DNA of 8,450 nucleotides from Betaproteobacteria bacterium (GCA_028868235.1 JAGWUW010000092.1:1-8450), one strand, 5' to 3'; shown: positions 1 through 7,542, counted from the stretch's first letter. Program-made: numbers and translations. Notes: generated by a model not told the origin, from the sequence alone.

Positions 1-450
1 AACGACTTCTTGGTGCTCTATGCGGACACGCTGTTCAATGCTAGGGGGATACGCATTGAAACAGCGCTCCCCCAGGCCGAGCTACCCGTCCGGATCAACC
101 GCGACAACCTGAAGCAGATCGTTCTGAACCTGTGGAAGAATGCATCAGAAGCCCTTGTGCCGGGGAAATTCGTCAAAATTTCCGTCAGCGACAATATCAT
201 CCATGACGGTGCCAGCTACGTACAGTTGCGGGTCGACGACAATGGGCCGGGAATGCCCGAAGAAACCATCCAGTCGATCTACCGCCCGAAACCGATAAGC
301 GACACGGCACAAAGAGGACTCGGTCTTTCCGTTGTGGGGAGCCTTGCCAAGAAGGAAGGGGTGCTGATTACCTGCCGCAGCCAGATCGGCGCCGGCACCA
401 GCATCGCTTTGTTGATTCCCAAGGGCGGCGCTCCCTCGTCAGGACAGTAG
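1..450 (+). CDS. Histidine-kinase-type ATPase, C-terminal part (5' end outside window)
   Basis: This is the last 149 codons of a longer gene; the reading frame is open from base 1, so the TTG at 10 is not a credible start. The visible protein is a HATPase_c domain that binds ATP in two-component sensor kinases. The N box lies at visible residues 36-50, with N43 and the key N47 in NLWKNASEAL. The G1 box is DDNGPGMP (79-86) and the G2 box is RGLGLSVV (105-112), followed by the usual ITCRSQIGAGTS strand and a LLIP end. All ATP-binding signatures are present, so the domain looks functional. The F-box region (YRPKPISD, 94-101) departs from the common PFFTTK form and resembles that of HDOD-linked HATPase proteins of betaproteobacteria; that resemblance is from memory. 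The phospho-acceptor histidine and any sensor domains lie outside the window. The gene ends 3 bp before the REC-GGDEF-EAL gene, so it is a plausible partner for that regulator. Confidence 0.88.
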   Translation, partial: NDFLVLYADTLFNARGIRIETALPQAELPVRINRDNLKQIVLNLWKNASEALVPGKFVKISVSDNIIHDGASYVQLRVDDNGPGMPEETIQSIYRPKPISDTAQRGLGLSVVGSLAKKEGVLITCRSQIGAGTSIALLIPKGGAPSSGQ

Positions 451-453
451 CGC

Positions 454-2622
454 ATGAACGCCATCACCGCTCTGTACGAACTGGCCCGCATTCCTAGCGC
501 GCCAACGCATCAGAACATCCTGATCGTCGATGATGAATCGCGCTTCCGCCATGCTTACAGGGAATTACTGGCCAGCGACGAGCGATCGATAAGCGAAGCT
601 TGCTCAGGACAGGAAGCCATCGCTGCACTCAAGGAAGGCCAGATCGACCTCGTCATCCTCGATCTGAAACTTCCGGACATCTCTGGCCTGGAGATCATGG
701 AGTGGATGACGACACGGGATATCGACACGTCGGTCATCGTTTTCAGCGCCGACAAATCGATCAACTCAGCGATCCATGCACTGCGCCATCGTGCCTTCGA
801 ATTCCTGCGCAAGGACTGTGACCCGAACGATATGATCCTCGCAGTAGACCGCGCCCTAGGCAACCGACAACGCGACCGGGAACTTGCTCTCGTCTCGGCA
901 CAGCTGCAGCACTCCGAACGCCTGCACCGCTTCCTGGTTGAACAATCGCCCGACATGATCTTTACCTTGGATCGTCAAGGCAGATTTACCTTCATCAACG
1001 GCCGAGTCAGCACCTTGTTAGGCTACGACCCCAAGGAGCTGCTCGGACAGCACTACACTAAGGTTGTCGATACACGCGACTTCGAGCACGTGCAGTATGC
1101 CTTCAACGAAAGACGGGTCGGTGAACGCGCCACCAGTAACCTTGAAGTACGCTTCAAACGCAAGCCTTCAACTCCGCGCGCCCGGAACGGTGCGGTTGTC
1201 ACGACCATTTTGAGTTCGCAGGGCGTTTATGAAACGACCCCGATCGGCCAGCCCGGTGCCTTCCTCGGCACCTCGGGCGTGGCACGCGATATTTCGGAAC
1301 GCAAGAAAGCCGAGCAGACGATTACCTTCCAGGCTTTTCACGATCTCCTGACCAAACTGCCCAATCGTACGCTGTTCGTCGACCGCCTCGAAATGGCGAT
1401 CGTGCAAGCGTCACGCCGCAAGGAAAAGCTTGCCGTGATGTTCCTGGACCTCGATCGCTTCAAGCTGGTCAACGACACTTACGGTCATCAGGTCGGCGAC
1501 CAACTCCTCCGGGAGTTTGCGGCGCGTGTCCGCAGTTGCCTGCGCACCGGCGACACTCTGGCGCGGCAGGGTGGCGACGAATTTACGGCGTTGTTACCGT
1601 CGATCGGCAACAAGGAAGACGTCAATATCGTGGCCGAGAAAATCCTCGCCGAACTGCGTAAACCCTTCATGTTGGTCGAAACCCAGTTTCTGGCGACGAC
1701 CAGCATGGGTATCGCCGTCTATCCCGACGACAGCACAAATGCCGAGGATTTGATTCGCTGTGCTGATATGGCGATGTATCAGGTCAAGGCGCAGGGGAAA
1801 AATGGCTATACCGCCTTCCAGCCGCACATGCACGCGGCGCACCTTGACCGCCTGTCGATAGAAAACGACTTGCGCAAGGCGGTGAAGGAAGGCAACCAGT
1901 TCGAATTGCATTTCCAGCCGCAAATTGATGCGGACATTGGCAGGGTGGTCGGACTCGAGGCCCTGATTCGCTGGCACCACCCCCGTGCCGGCTTGATCAG
2001 CCCGGACATTTTCATCCCCATTGCCGAGGAGACGGGGCTGATCATCGCTATCAGCGACTGGGTACTGCGCGAAGCTTGCGCGCAATTGGCCTATCTTAAA
2101 CAACAGGGTTTCGGGGAACTCCGCCTGGGCGTCAACCTGTCGCCGCGCGAGTTTGACCGCGTCGACCTGCTGGAACGGATACGCATCCCCCTTGATGAAT
2201 TCCGGATTGCGCCGGAGTCACTGGAGATCGAAATCACCGAAAGCCTCCTGATGAAGGACGTCGAGAATATCGTGGCCCGGGTCAAGCGTCTGCGCAGCAC
2301 CGGGGTCCACATTTCGATCGACGATTTCGGCACCCGCTATTCGTCGTTGAATTACCTCCGCCGTTTTTCGGTTAGCCGGATCAAAATCGATCAATCCTTT
2401 GTTCGCGACCTGAAAACCCCGCACGATTCATTCGCCATCATCCAGGCCATTGTCGGCATCGCCAGGAATTTCAATCTTCATGTCATTGTCGAAGGTGTAG
2501 AAACCGAACAGCAGGTTGCCATCCTCAAACAATTAGGCTGCAATGAAATGCAGGGGTATTTCTTTAGCCGACCGTTACCTTCCAGGCAATTGATCGAGTT
2601 TTTGAAGGTTGCCAACCTGTAG
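454..2622 (+). CDS. Response regulator with REC-PAS-GGDEF-EAL domains (c-di-GMP turnover)
   Basis: A 722-residue cytoplasmic regulator likely to make and/or break c-di-GMP under phosphorylation control. REC (about 20-135) has the acidic pair D26/D27, phospho-acceptor D70 in VILDLKLPD, S98 and K120; the residue after K120 is Asp rather than the usual Pro. A PAS domain follows (about 155-285, ending in GVARDISERKKAEQ). GGDEF (about 290-455) has the intact motif at 373-377 and an inhibitory RxxD site (R364-D367), so both cyclase activity and product inhibition are possible. EAL (about 465-720) keeps E502, N561, E593/E596, D623/D624, K644, E680 and Q700, so phosphodiesterase activity is also predicted. 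Loop 6 reads DDFGTRYSS, with Arg where Gly is usual. Both catalytic domains look complete, so net activity cannot be called from sequence. The ATG at 454 is chosen because AGGA at 441-444 sits 9 bases upstream and REC begins soon after. It is probably co-transcribed with the kinase-like gene just upstream. Confidence 0.95.
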   Translation: MNAITALYELARIPSAPTHQNILIVDDESRFRHAYRELLASDERSISEACSGQEAIAALKEGQIDLVILDLKLPDISGLEIMEWMTTRDIDTSVIVFSADKSINSAIHALRHRAFEFLRKDCDPNDMILAVDRALGNRQRDRELALVSAQLQHSERLHRFLVEQSPDMIFTLDRQGRFTFINGRVSTLLGYDPKELLGQHYTKVVDTRDFEHVQYAFNERRVGERATSNLEVRFKRKPSTPRARNGAVVTTILSSQGVYETTPIGQPGAFLGTSGVARDISERKKAEQTITFQAFHDLLTKLPNRTLFVDRLEMAIVQASRRKEKLAVMFLDLDRFKLVNDTYGHQVGDQLLREFAARVRSCLRTGDTLARQGGDEFTALLPSIGNKEDVNIVAEKILAELRKPFMLVETQFLATTSMGIAVYPDDSTNAEDLIRCADMAMYQVKAQGKNGYTAFQPHMHAAHLDRLSIENDLRKAVKEGNQFELHFQPQIDADIGRVVGLEALIRWHHPRAGLISPDIFIPIAEETGLIIAISDWVLREACAQLAYLKQQGFGELRLGVNLSPREFDRVDLLERIRIPLDEFRIAPESLEIEITESLLMKDVENIVARVKRLRSTGVHISIDDFGTRYSSLNYLRRFSVSRIKIDQSFVRDLKTPHDSFAIIQAIVGIARNFNLHVIVEGVETEQQVAILKQLGCNEMQGYFFSRPLPSRQLIEFLKVANL

Positions 2623-2657
2623 TGAGGACATCGTGCTGCACGCAGGTCGCTTCGATC

Positions 2658-2705
2658 CTGCCCAAGACGATCTAGGGCAGCCGACGTTGGAAAGTGACCT
2701 TTTTT
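2658..2705 (+). terminator. Possible weak terminator between convergent genes
   Basis: CTGCCC (2658-2663) pairs with GGGCAG (2675-2680). Inside it, AGA (2665-2667) can pair with TCT (2671-2673) around a CGA loop. A six-T run (2700-2705) follows, but about 19 bases after the stem, so it is not a textbook intrinsic terminator. The 96-bp gap lies between the ends of the convergent GGDEF-EAL and LysR genes, where a terminator is expected. No other signal is visible in this gap. Confidence 0.3.
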
Positions 2706-2718
2706 GCCTGATCGGTAT

Positions 2719-3621
2719 TTAGCGCAATTCCCAATAACTTTGCCGACTGTAGTTCTCTTTGAGCAGGTCGATGAATAACCGGACCCGCAACGGCAAGTGA
2801 CGGCGCTGCGGAAATACTGCATAGATCCCCATGGGGGGGGCCTGCCATGCGTCGAGGACCGAGGTCAGCCTGCCCTCCTTGAGATCCCGTCCGACCTCCC
2901 ACAGCGAACGCCAAGCCAGACCGCGCCCTGCGAGTGCCCATTCATGTAGCACGGCACCATCGTTGCACTCGAACGTGCCGCTTACCTTGATCGTATCGGC
3001 CTCACCGGTTTCCGGATGACGGAATATCCAGCCACGTTGTTGGCCCAAGGATAAGCAATTATGCTTATCCAAGTCCTCCGGCACCCGCGGCACGCCATGC
3101 TCAACCAGATAAGCCGGGCTAGCAACGACCATACGCCGCATTTCACCGAGGCGAACGCTGATCAGGCTGGAATCGGTCAATTCCCCGATGCGGATGGCGC
3201 AATCGATGTTTTCGTTGATCAGATCGACCAAACGATCAGAAAGATTGAGATTGACCCGGACTTCCGGATTGGCCAGCATGAAGTCGCCGACCAGCGGCGC
3301 CACGTGCTGCCGCCCAAAGCCGGCTGGCGCCGATACTTTGAGATAGCCGCTGGCTTGCACGCCGCCGAGCGATACCGCCGCTTCGGCATTCGCCAGATCG
3401 TTGAGCAGTTTCTGGCAATCTTCCAAAAATGCCTGCCCCTCGAAGGTCAGCGTCAGCTTGCGCGTCGTACGCAGTAGCAGACGCACGCCAAGTCGGCTCT
3501 CCAGCGCATCGATACGCCGCCCAATGATGGCTGGCGTAACGCCCTCGACTCGAGCCGCGGCCGACAAACTTCCCCGAGTTGCGACGCTGGCAAAGGCTTC
3601 GATCTGTTTAAGACGGTCCAT
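2719..3621 (-). CDS. LysR-family transcriptional regulator, CrgA/DmlR-like
   Basis: A 300-residue DNA-binding regulator of normal LysR length. The N-terminal winged helix-turn-helix (about 1-60) starts MDRLKQIEAFASVATRGSLS and continues through the recognition-helix region and LLLRTTRKLTLTFEG. The effector-binding domain (about 90-295) has the DCAIRIGELTDSSLISVRLG stretch and the ASPAYL..HG.P..PEDL..HNCL pattern typical of the CrgA-like subgroup. The effector cannot be read from the sequence. The ATG at 3621 is supported by the LysR N-terminus and by a GAG-containing SD-like stretch about 9 bases upstream on the minus strand. The gene is divergent from aceB across 114 bp that carry a perfect T-N11-A dyad, so control of malate synthase and of its own gene is the natural inference. 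A run of eight C on the coding strand (2833-2840) lies at codons 261-263, near the C-terminus. Not tied to a named regulator. Confidence 0.93.
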   Translation of the reverse strand: MDRLKQIEAFASVATRGSLSAAARVEGVTPAIIGRRIDALESRLGVRLLLRTTRKLTLTFEGQAFLEDCQKLLNDLANAEAAVSLGGVQASGYLKVSAPAGFGRQHVAPLVGDFMLANPEVRVNLNLSDRLVDLINENIDCAIRIGELTDSSLISVRLGEMRRMVVASPAYLVEHGVPRVPEDLDKHNCLSLGQQRGWIFRHPETGEADTIKVSGTFECNDGAVLHEWALAGRGLAWRSLWEVGRDLKEGRLTSVLDAWQAPPMGIYAVFPQRRHLPLRVRLFIDLLKENYSRQSYWELR

Positions 3622-3672
3622 TTAATACTCAAAGTAAAAGATGAATTGATTCTATTCCCCTTTCAAGTCCTA

Positions 3673-3685
3673 TAGAAGACTTCTA
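3673..3685. promoter_or_regulatory. Candidate LysR operator (T-N11-A dyad)
   Basis: TAGAAGACTTCTA is a perfect dyad with 6-base arms around a central A, and it fits the T-N11-A consensus of LysR-type operators exactly. An overlapping imperfectly nested repeat, AAGTC (3665-3669) with GACTT (3678-3682), lies on its left. The dyad sits about 50 bp from the aceB start and about 50 bp from the lysR start. Binding by the adjacent regulator is inferred from position and form. Confidence 0.55.
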
Positions 3686-3723
3686 GAATTCATTCATCGC
3701 AGTATCCCATTTACCTTTTTATC

Positions 3724-3728
3724 AGGAG
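3724..3728 (+). promoter_or_regulatory. Ribosome binding site of aceB
   Basis: AGGAG lies 7 bases before the ATG at 3736, a strong Shine-Dalgarno match at ideal spacing. It fixes the aceB start and agrees with the gene's highly expressed codon pattern. Confidence 0.8.
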
Positions 3729-3735
3729 TTCAGCC

Positions 3736-5334
3736 ATGGCCATCAATCTGCCCACCGGCGTGCAAATCACCGCCCCAATCAAGCCCGAATGGGAATCCAT
3801 CCTCACCACTGAGGCACTGGAATTCGTTGCCAAGCTGCACCGTGCTTTCGAAGGCCGCCGCCAGGAACTGCTGAAGGCCCGCGTTGCCCGTCAGGCCCGT
3901 ATCGATGCCGGCGAAATGCCGGACTTCCTGCCGGAAACCAAGTCCATCCGCGAAGGCGACTGGAAGGTTGCACCGGTGCCTGCCGCCCTGCAATGCCGTC
4001 GCGTTGAAATCACCGGCCCGGTCGAAGCCAAGATGATCATCAACGCCTTCAACTCCGGCGCTGACTCCTACATGACTGACTTCGAGGATTCCAACTCGCC
4101 GAACTGGGAAAACCAGATTCAGGGTCAGGTCAATCTGTACAAGGCCATCCGCCGCGAACTGTCGTTCAAGAACGAAGCCGGTAAGGAATACAAGCTGAAC
4201 GACAAGATCGCCACCCTGCAGATCCGTCCGCGCGGCTGGCACCTCGACGAAAAGCACGTGCTGGTTGACGGCCAACGCGTCGGCGGTGGCATCTTCGACT
4301 TCGCGCTAGTCTTCTTCCACAACGCCAAGGAGCAGATCGCCCGCGGCGCCGGCCCGTTCTACTACCTGCCGAAGATGGAATCCCACCTCGAGGCTCGCCT
4401 GTGGAACGACATCTTCGTCATGGCCCAGGACCACGTTGGCCTGCCGCAAGGCACCATCAAGGCCACCGTGCTGGTCGAAACCATCCTCGCCACCTTCGAG
4501 ATGGAAGAAATCCTGTACGAGCTGCGTAACCACTCCGCTGGCCTCAACGCCGGTCGCTGGGACTATATCTTCTCCTGCATCAAGAAGTTCAAGAAGAACA
4601 AGGACTTCTGCCTCGCCCAGCGCGGCGCCATCACCATGGAAGTGCCGTTCATGCGCGGCTATTCCCTGGCCCTCGTCCAGGCCTGCCACAAGCGCGGTGC
4701 CCCGGCCATGGGCGGCATGTCGGCTCTGATCCCGATCAAGAATGATCCGGTCGCCAACGAAAAGGCGCTGGCCGGCATCCGCCACGACAAGACCCGCGAC
4801 GCCAACGACGGCTTCGACGGCGGCTGGGTGGCCCACCCGGGCCTGGTGCCCATCGCCATGGAAGAGTTCGTCAAGGTGCTAGGCGACAAGCCGAACCAGT
4901 TCGAAAAGCAGGTTGAAGGCAAGTTCGGCCCCGAGCAGTGGCTGGACTTCCGCCCGACCACCCCGATCACCGAGGCCGGCCTGCGCAACAACATCAACGT
5001 CGGTATCCACTACCTCGGCTCCTGGCTGGCCGGCAACGGCTGCGTGCCCATCCACAACCTGATGGAAGACGCCGCCACCGCCGAAATCTCCCGCTCGCAA
5101 GTGTGGCAGTGGGTGGTATCGCCGAAGGGCATCCTCGACGACGGCCGCAAGGTCACCGTCGAAATGGTCCGCCCGATGATCGCCGAGGAACTGGCCAAGG
5201 TGAAGGCCACCGTCACCGCTCAGGGCGAGGACACTACTTCCTACGATCAGGCTGCAGTCATCTTCGACAAGATGTCGCTGACTCCGGAATATCCGGAATT
5301 CCTGACCCTGCCGTTGTACGAAGCGATGGCCTAA
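3736..5334 (+). CDS. aceB: Malate synthase A
   Basis: A 532-residue cytosolic enzyme that condenses glyoxylate and acetyl-CoA to malate, the second step of the glyoxylate bypass. The length fits the A-type family. The family signature is intact at residues 264-279 (RNHSAGLNAGRWDYIF). R164 in IRPRGWHLDE and D445 in NLMEDAATAE match the catalytic arginine and aspartate of E. coli AceB, with the same 281-residue spacing. E248 and D276 are the likely Mg2+ ligands. The start is fixed by AGGAG upstream. All lysine codons are AAG and few rare codons appear, unlike the neighbouring genes, which suggests high expression. It is divergent from a LysR regulator with a candidate operator between them, and it ends in a strong terminator, so it is probably transcribed alone. 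Isocitrate lyase (aceA) is not in this window. Confidence 0.98.
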   Translation: MAINLPTGVQITAPIKPEWESILTTEALEFVAKLHRAFEGRRQELLKARVARQARIDAGEMPDFLPETKSIREGDWKVAPVPAALQCRRVEITGPVEAKMIINAFNSGADSYMTDFEDSNSPNWENQIQGQVNLYKAIRRELSFKNEAGKEYKLNDKIATLQIRPRGWHLDEKHVLVDGQRVGGGIFDFALVFFHNAKEQIARGAGPFYYLPKMESHLEARLWNDIFVMAQDHVGLPQGTIKATVLVETILATFEMEEILYELRNHSAGLNAGRWDYIFSCIKKFKKNKDFCLAQRGAITMEVPFMRGYSLALVQACHKRGAPAMGGMSALIPIKNDPVANEKALAGIRHDKTRDANDGFDGGWVAHPGLVPIAMEEFVKVLGDKPNQFEKQVEGKFGPEQWLDFRPTTPITEAGLRNNINVGIHYLGSWLAGNGCVPIHNLMEDAATAEISRSQVWQWVVSPKGILDDGRKVTVEMVRPMIAEELAKVKATVTAQGEDTTSYDQAAVIFDKMSLTPEYPEFLTLPLYEAMA

Positions 5335-5358
5335 GCGACTTTTTCATTAGAAAAGACT

Positions 5359-5388
5359 GAAAAACGGCGCCTTCGGGCGCCGTTTTTC
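5359..5388. terminator. Strong intrinsic terminator after aceB
   Basis: A perfect 13-bp stem has the GC core CGGCGCC (5365-5371) with GGCGCCG (5376-5382), closed by a TTCG tetraloop. It is flanked by A5 (5360-5364) and T5 (5383-5387). It begins 24 bp after the aceB stop and follows the rho-independent pattern on the + strand. The A run on the left could make it work on the - strand too. Confidence 0.93.
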
Positions 5389-5419
5389 ATTGCAAGTGAG
5401 CATTTTTACCGCAATCGTC

Positions 5420-5448
5420 TCCACCGAGCAGACGGACTCGGACATAAT
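5420..5448 (+). promoter_or_regulatory. Weak candidate promoter of the diguanylate cyclase gene
   Basis: CATAAT (5443-5448) is a five-of-six match to a -10 box, 17 bases after TCCACC (5420-5425), a poor -35. The spacer holds an inverted repeat, CCGAG (5424-5428) with CTCGG (5437-5441), which could be a regulator site. A promoter is expected here because a strong terminator lies just upstream. Confidence 0.3.
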
Positions 5449-5484
5449 TGCCCCTTTCAGCAACATTGTTTCTCGGATATCACC

Positions 5485-7347
5485 GTGAATCTCAACGCCA
5501 AGGTCACCCTGTTCTTCATTGGCATCGCTGCCGGCCTGCTTGCCGTCTTGGTCGCCATTAGCCTGTATGCCTTCCGCAGTTTCTCGATCGCCTCGGCAAC
5601 CGAGCATATCCGGACGGCCGGCGAGATTGTCCGCGTACACCTGACGGAATCGATGATCAATGGCGTGATCGACAAACGCGAGCGATTTCTGCAGCGACTG
5701 GTCGAAGTTCAGGGGCTGACCTCGGCCCGGGTCATCCGCTCCCCCGAAGTTCAGAAACAATTTGGCCGTGGCCTGAGCGTCGAGCTGGTAGCCGACGAAA
5801 GCGAACGACAGGTTCTCAAGGAAGGCAAGCCGCGTTTCGAACTGATTACGGTGGGCGATCGAACCCTTTTCCGCGGCACCATTCCCTACATCGCGACCTC
5901 AACCGGCAACCCGAATTGCCTGCAGTGCCACGCAGTACAGGAAGGAGCCGTTCTCGGCGCGGTCAGCATGAGCATGTCGATCGACGCATTGCGCTCCAAA
6001 GCTTTATATACTGTGGGAGGCATCGTCGGTGCCGTGACGCTCTTCGCACTCCTGCTGATCCTGTTACTTCGGCGCCTACTACTACCCATCTCCGAGACAG
6101 CGCGCGCCGTCGAAGCTGCGGTACAACGAGCCCTGCACGGAGACTTCAAGGCGCATGTCGAGCGGCGAACCAACGACGAAATTGGTCAGATCGCCAACGA
6201 CATGAATCGCTTGCTAACCTTTCTAGACGACGGTCTGAATCGCATCGGCGACAACGTCGCCCGCCTCACCGAACGCACCCCGGCACCGGGCGAAAACCTC
6301 CTGACGGCCACCATCGACATGGTAGAAGGGCTGACCCGCGCCGCCCATTTCAAACAGGCCATTGAGGAAGACGAGGTCAAGAGCGAGATTTACCAGCGCC
6401 TTTCCGATACGCTGAAAAACGAGTTCGCACTGCGGGAATTCTCGCTGTACGAAATGAGCAGCAACAAGAAGCAGATGCATAGCGTGATTGTGGATGGCGA
6501 ACTGGCCGATGCCTGCCGCTGGTGCGATCCGCAGATCCTGGTACGCCCGGAAGCCTGCCGGGCACGACGCACGGGGCATCTGGTCGATGGCATCGATAAT
6601 CCACAGATCTGCACCTCTTTCCGGCCGCCGGAAGAAGTTGGGGCGCGCCGCTACGTCTGCTTCCCGGTCATCCAGTCCGGCACAGTAGGCAGTGTGTTGC
6701 AACTGCTCAGTTCGCCGGAAGATCAGGCTGCCCTGCAGGCTAAGGTCCCACTGGTCAGTGTTTATCTACGGGAAACCGCACCGGTGCTCGAAACCAAGCG
6801 TCTAATGGAAAGCCTGCGCGACTCAACTCTGCGCGACCCGATGACTGGTCTAAATAACCGCCGCTTCCTCGAGGAATACGTCGAAACCTTGATCGCGGGG
6901 GTGCAGCGCAAGCGCTCGACGGTATCGATCCTGATGCTCGACCTCGACTACTTCAAGATGGTCAATGACACCTACGGGCACGATGCGGGCGACGCAGTGC
7001 TCAAGAGCCTGTCTAACGTGCTCAAGCAGTCGGTGCGCGCTTCGGACCTGGTTATCCGCTATGGTGGCGAGGAATTCCTGATCATTCTGCTCGATACGGC
7101 CGGCTCGGCTGCGGAACGAGTGGCAGAAAACATTCGCTCTGCCGTCGAGAACCTGAAGGTTCAGATTGCCGGCGTCGTACTGCAGAAAACGATTTCCATC
7201 GGCATCGCCGACTTCCCGACGGATAGTGATACCTTCTGGCAAGCTGTGAAGTTTGCTGACGTGGCGCTCTATCAGGCTAAAGAACGCGGTCGCAACCGGG
7301 TCATCCGTTTTGACCCATCGATGTGGAACGATACCAAGGACTATTGA
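5485..7347 (+). CDS. Membrane diguanylate cyclase with periplasmic c-heme motif, HAMP and Cys-rich GAF-like domain
   Basis: A 620-residue inner-membrane sensor likely to make c-di-GMP. TM1 (about 7-29) is followed by a periplasmic domain (about 30-173) with one c-type heme motif, CLQCH (C145-H149), in a NPNCLQCHAVQEGAVLGAVS context typical of heme-binding sensor domains of the DUF3365 or Cache kind. TM2 (about 174-200) leads to HAMP (about 197-250). A GAF-like region (about 285-435) carries C344, C347, C358, C376 and C392, possibly a metal or redox site. The GGDEF domain (about 440-610) has GGEEF (527-531), an RxxD inhibitory site (R518-D521) and DLDYFKMVNDTYGHDAGD, so it looks active. There is no EAL domain. 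The GTG start at 5485 is chosen because it precedes the TM segment, with a weak GGAT at 5475-5478; no in-frame ATG was found nearby. It probably senses redox state or a small gas, and the ligand is unknown. It has its own control region after the aceB terminator. Confidence 0.93.
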   Translation: MNLNAKVTLFFIGIAAGLLAVLVAISLYAFRSFSIASATEHIRTAGEIVRVHLTESMINGVIDKRERFLQRLVEVQGLTSARVIRSPEVQKQFGRGLSVELVADESERQVLKEGKPRFELITVGDRTLFRGTIPYIATSTGNPNCLQCHAVQEGAVLGAVSMSMSIDALRSKALYTVGGIVGAVTLFALLLILLLRRLLLPISETARAVEAAVQRALHGDFKAHVERRTNDEIGQIANDMNRLLTFLDDGLNRIGDNVARLTERTPAPGENLLTATIDMVEGLTRAAHFKQAIEEDEVKSEIYQRLSDTLKNEFALREFSLYEMSSNKKQMHSVIVDGELADACRWCDPQILVRPEACRARRTGHLVDGIDNPQICTSFRPPEEVGARRYVCFPVIQSGTVGSVLQLLSSPEDQAALQAKVPLVSVYLRETAPVLETKRLMESLRDSTLRDPMTGLNNRRFLEEYVETLIAGVQRKRSTVSILMLDLDYFKMVNDTYGHDAGDAVLKSLSNVLKQSVRASDLVIRYGGEEFLIILLDTAGSAAERVAENIRSAVENLKVQIAGVVLQKTISIGIADFPTDSDTFWQAVKFADVALYQAKERGRNRVIRFDPSMWNDTKDY

Positions 7348-7440
7348 TCCCCGAGTGCGCCAAGCGGGAAAAACAGCCTCCAACCCGATCCTCCCCCATG
7401 TAGGGATGAGAGAAAATTCTGTGCCTGCTTAGGGAAGTCC

Positions 7441-7458
7441 ATGATTGCCTTCAGGTAA
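7441..7458 (+). other. Five-codon ORF with good SD, in frame with the next gene
   Basis: AGGGAAG (7431-7437) precedes an ATG at 7441, which reads MIAFR and then TAA (7456-7458). The frame is the same as that of the membrane protein downstream and stays open from 7459. It may be a leader peptide, a nonsense-interrupted original start, or chance. Confidence 0.25.
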
Positions 7459-7542
7459 GGAACGACGGCACTCTACAACCTAATCGATCGGAACGATCCG
7501 CCTCTTGCCGGTTCGCCGGTCGATCCACCTAGCGAAACCATC

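Larger units (their letters stand above)
3622..3735. promoter_or_regulatory. Divergent lysR-aceB intergenic control region
   Basis: This 114-bp AT-richer gap must hold both the lysR and aceB promoters. For aceB, weak candidate pairs are TTGATT (3646-3651) with TATAGA (3671-3676), spaced 19, or TTTCAA (3661-3666) with TAGAAT (3684-3689), spaced 17. Either -10 would overlap or abut the dyad at 3673-3685. On the minus strand TTGAAA (complement of 3661-3666) is a possible lysR -35, but I see no convincing -10 for it. The promoter assignments are inference. Confidence 0.5.

Noticed and set aside
1594..2103. 169-codon open frame on the - strand
   Set aside because: It lies wholly inside the GGDEF-EAL coding sequence, whose domains and catalytic motifs are clear; the antisense product shows no recognisable domain.
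3061..3477. 138-codon open frame on the + strand
   Set aside because: It is antisense to the LysR gene, which has an intact helix-turn-helix and effector domain; no SD or family features support it.
4306..4836. 176-codon open frame on the - strand within aceB
   Set aside because: It is an antisense shadow of a GC-rich, codon-biased gene; the composition is Gly/Val/Asp repeats with no domain.
7350..7368. Possible terminator after the diguanylate cyclase gene
   Set aside because: CCCG and CGGG form only a 4-bp stem with an 11-base loop and are followed by A residues, not T, on the + strand.
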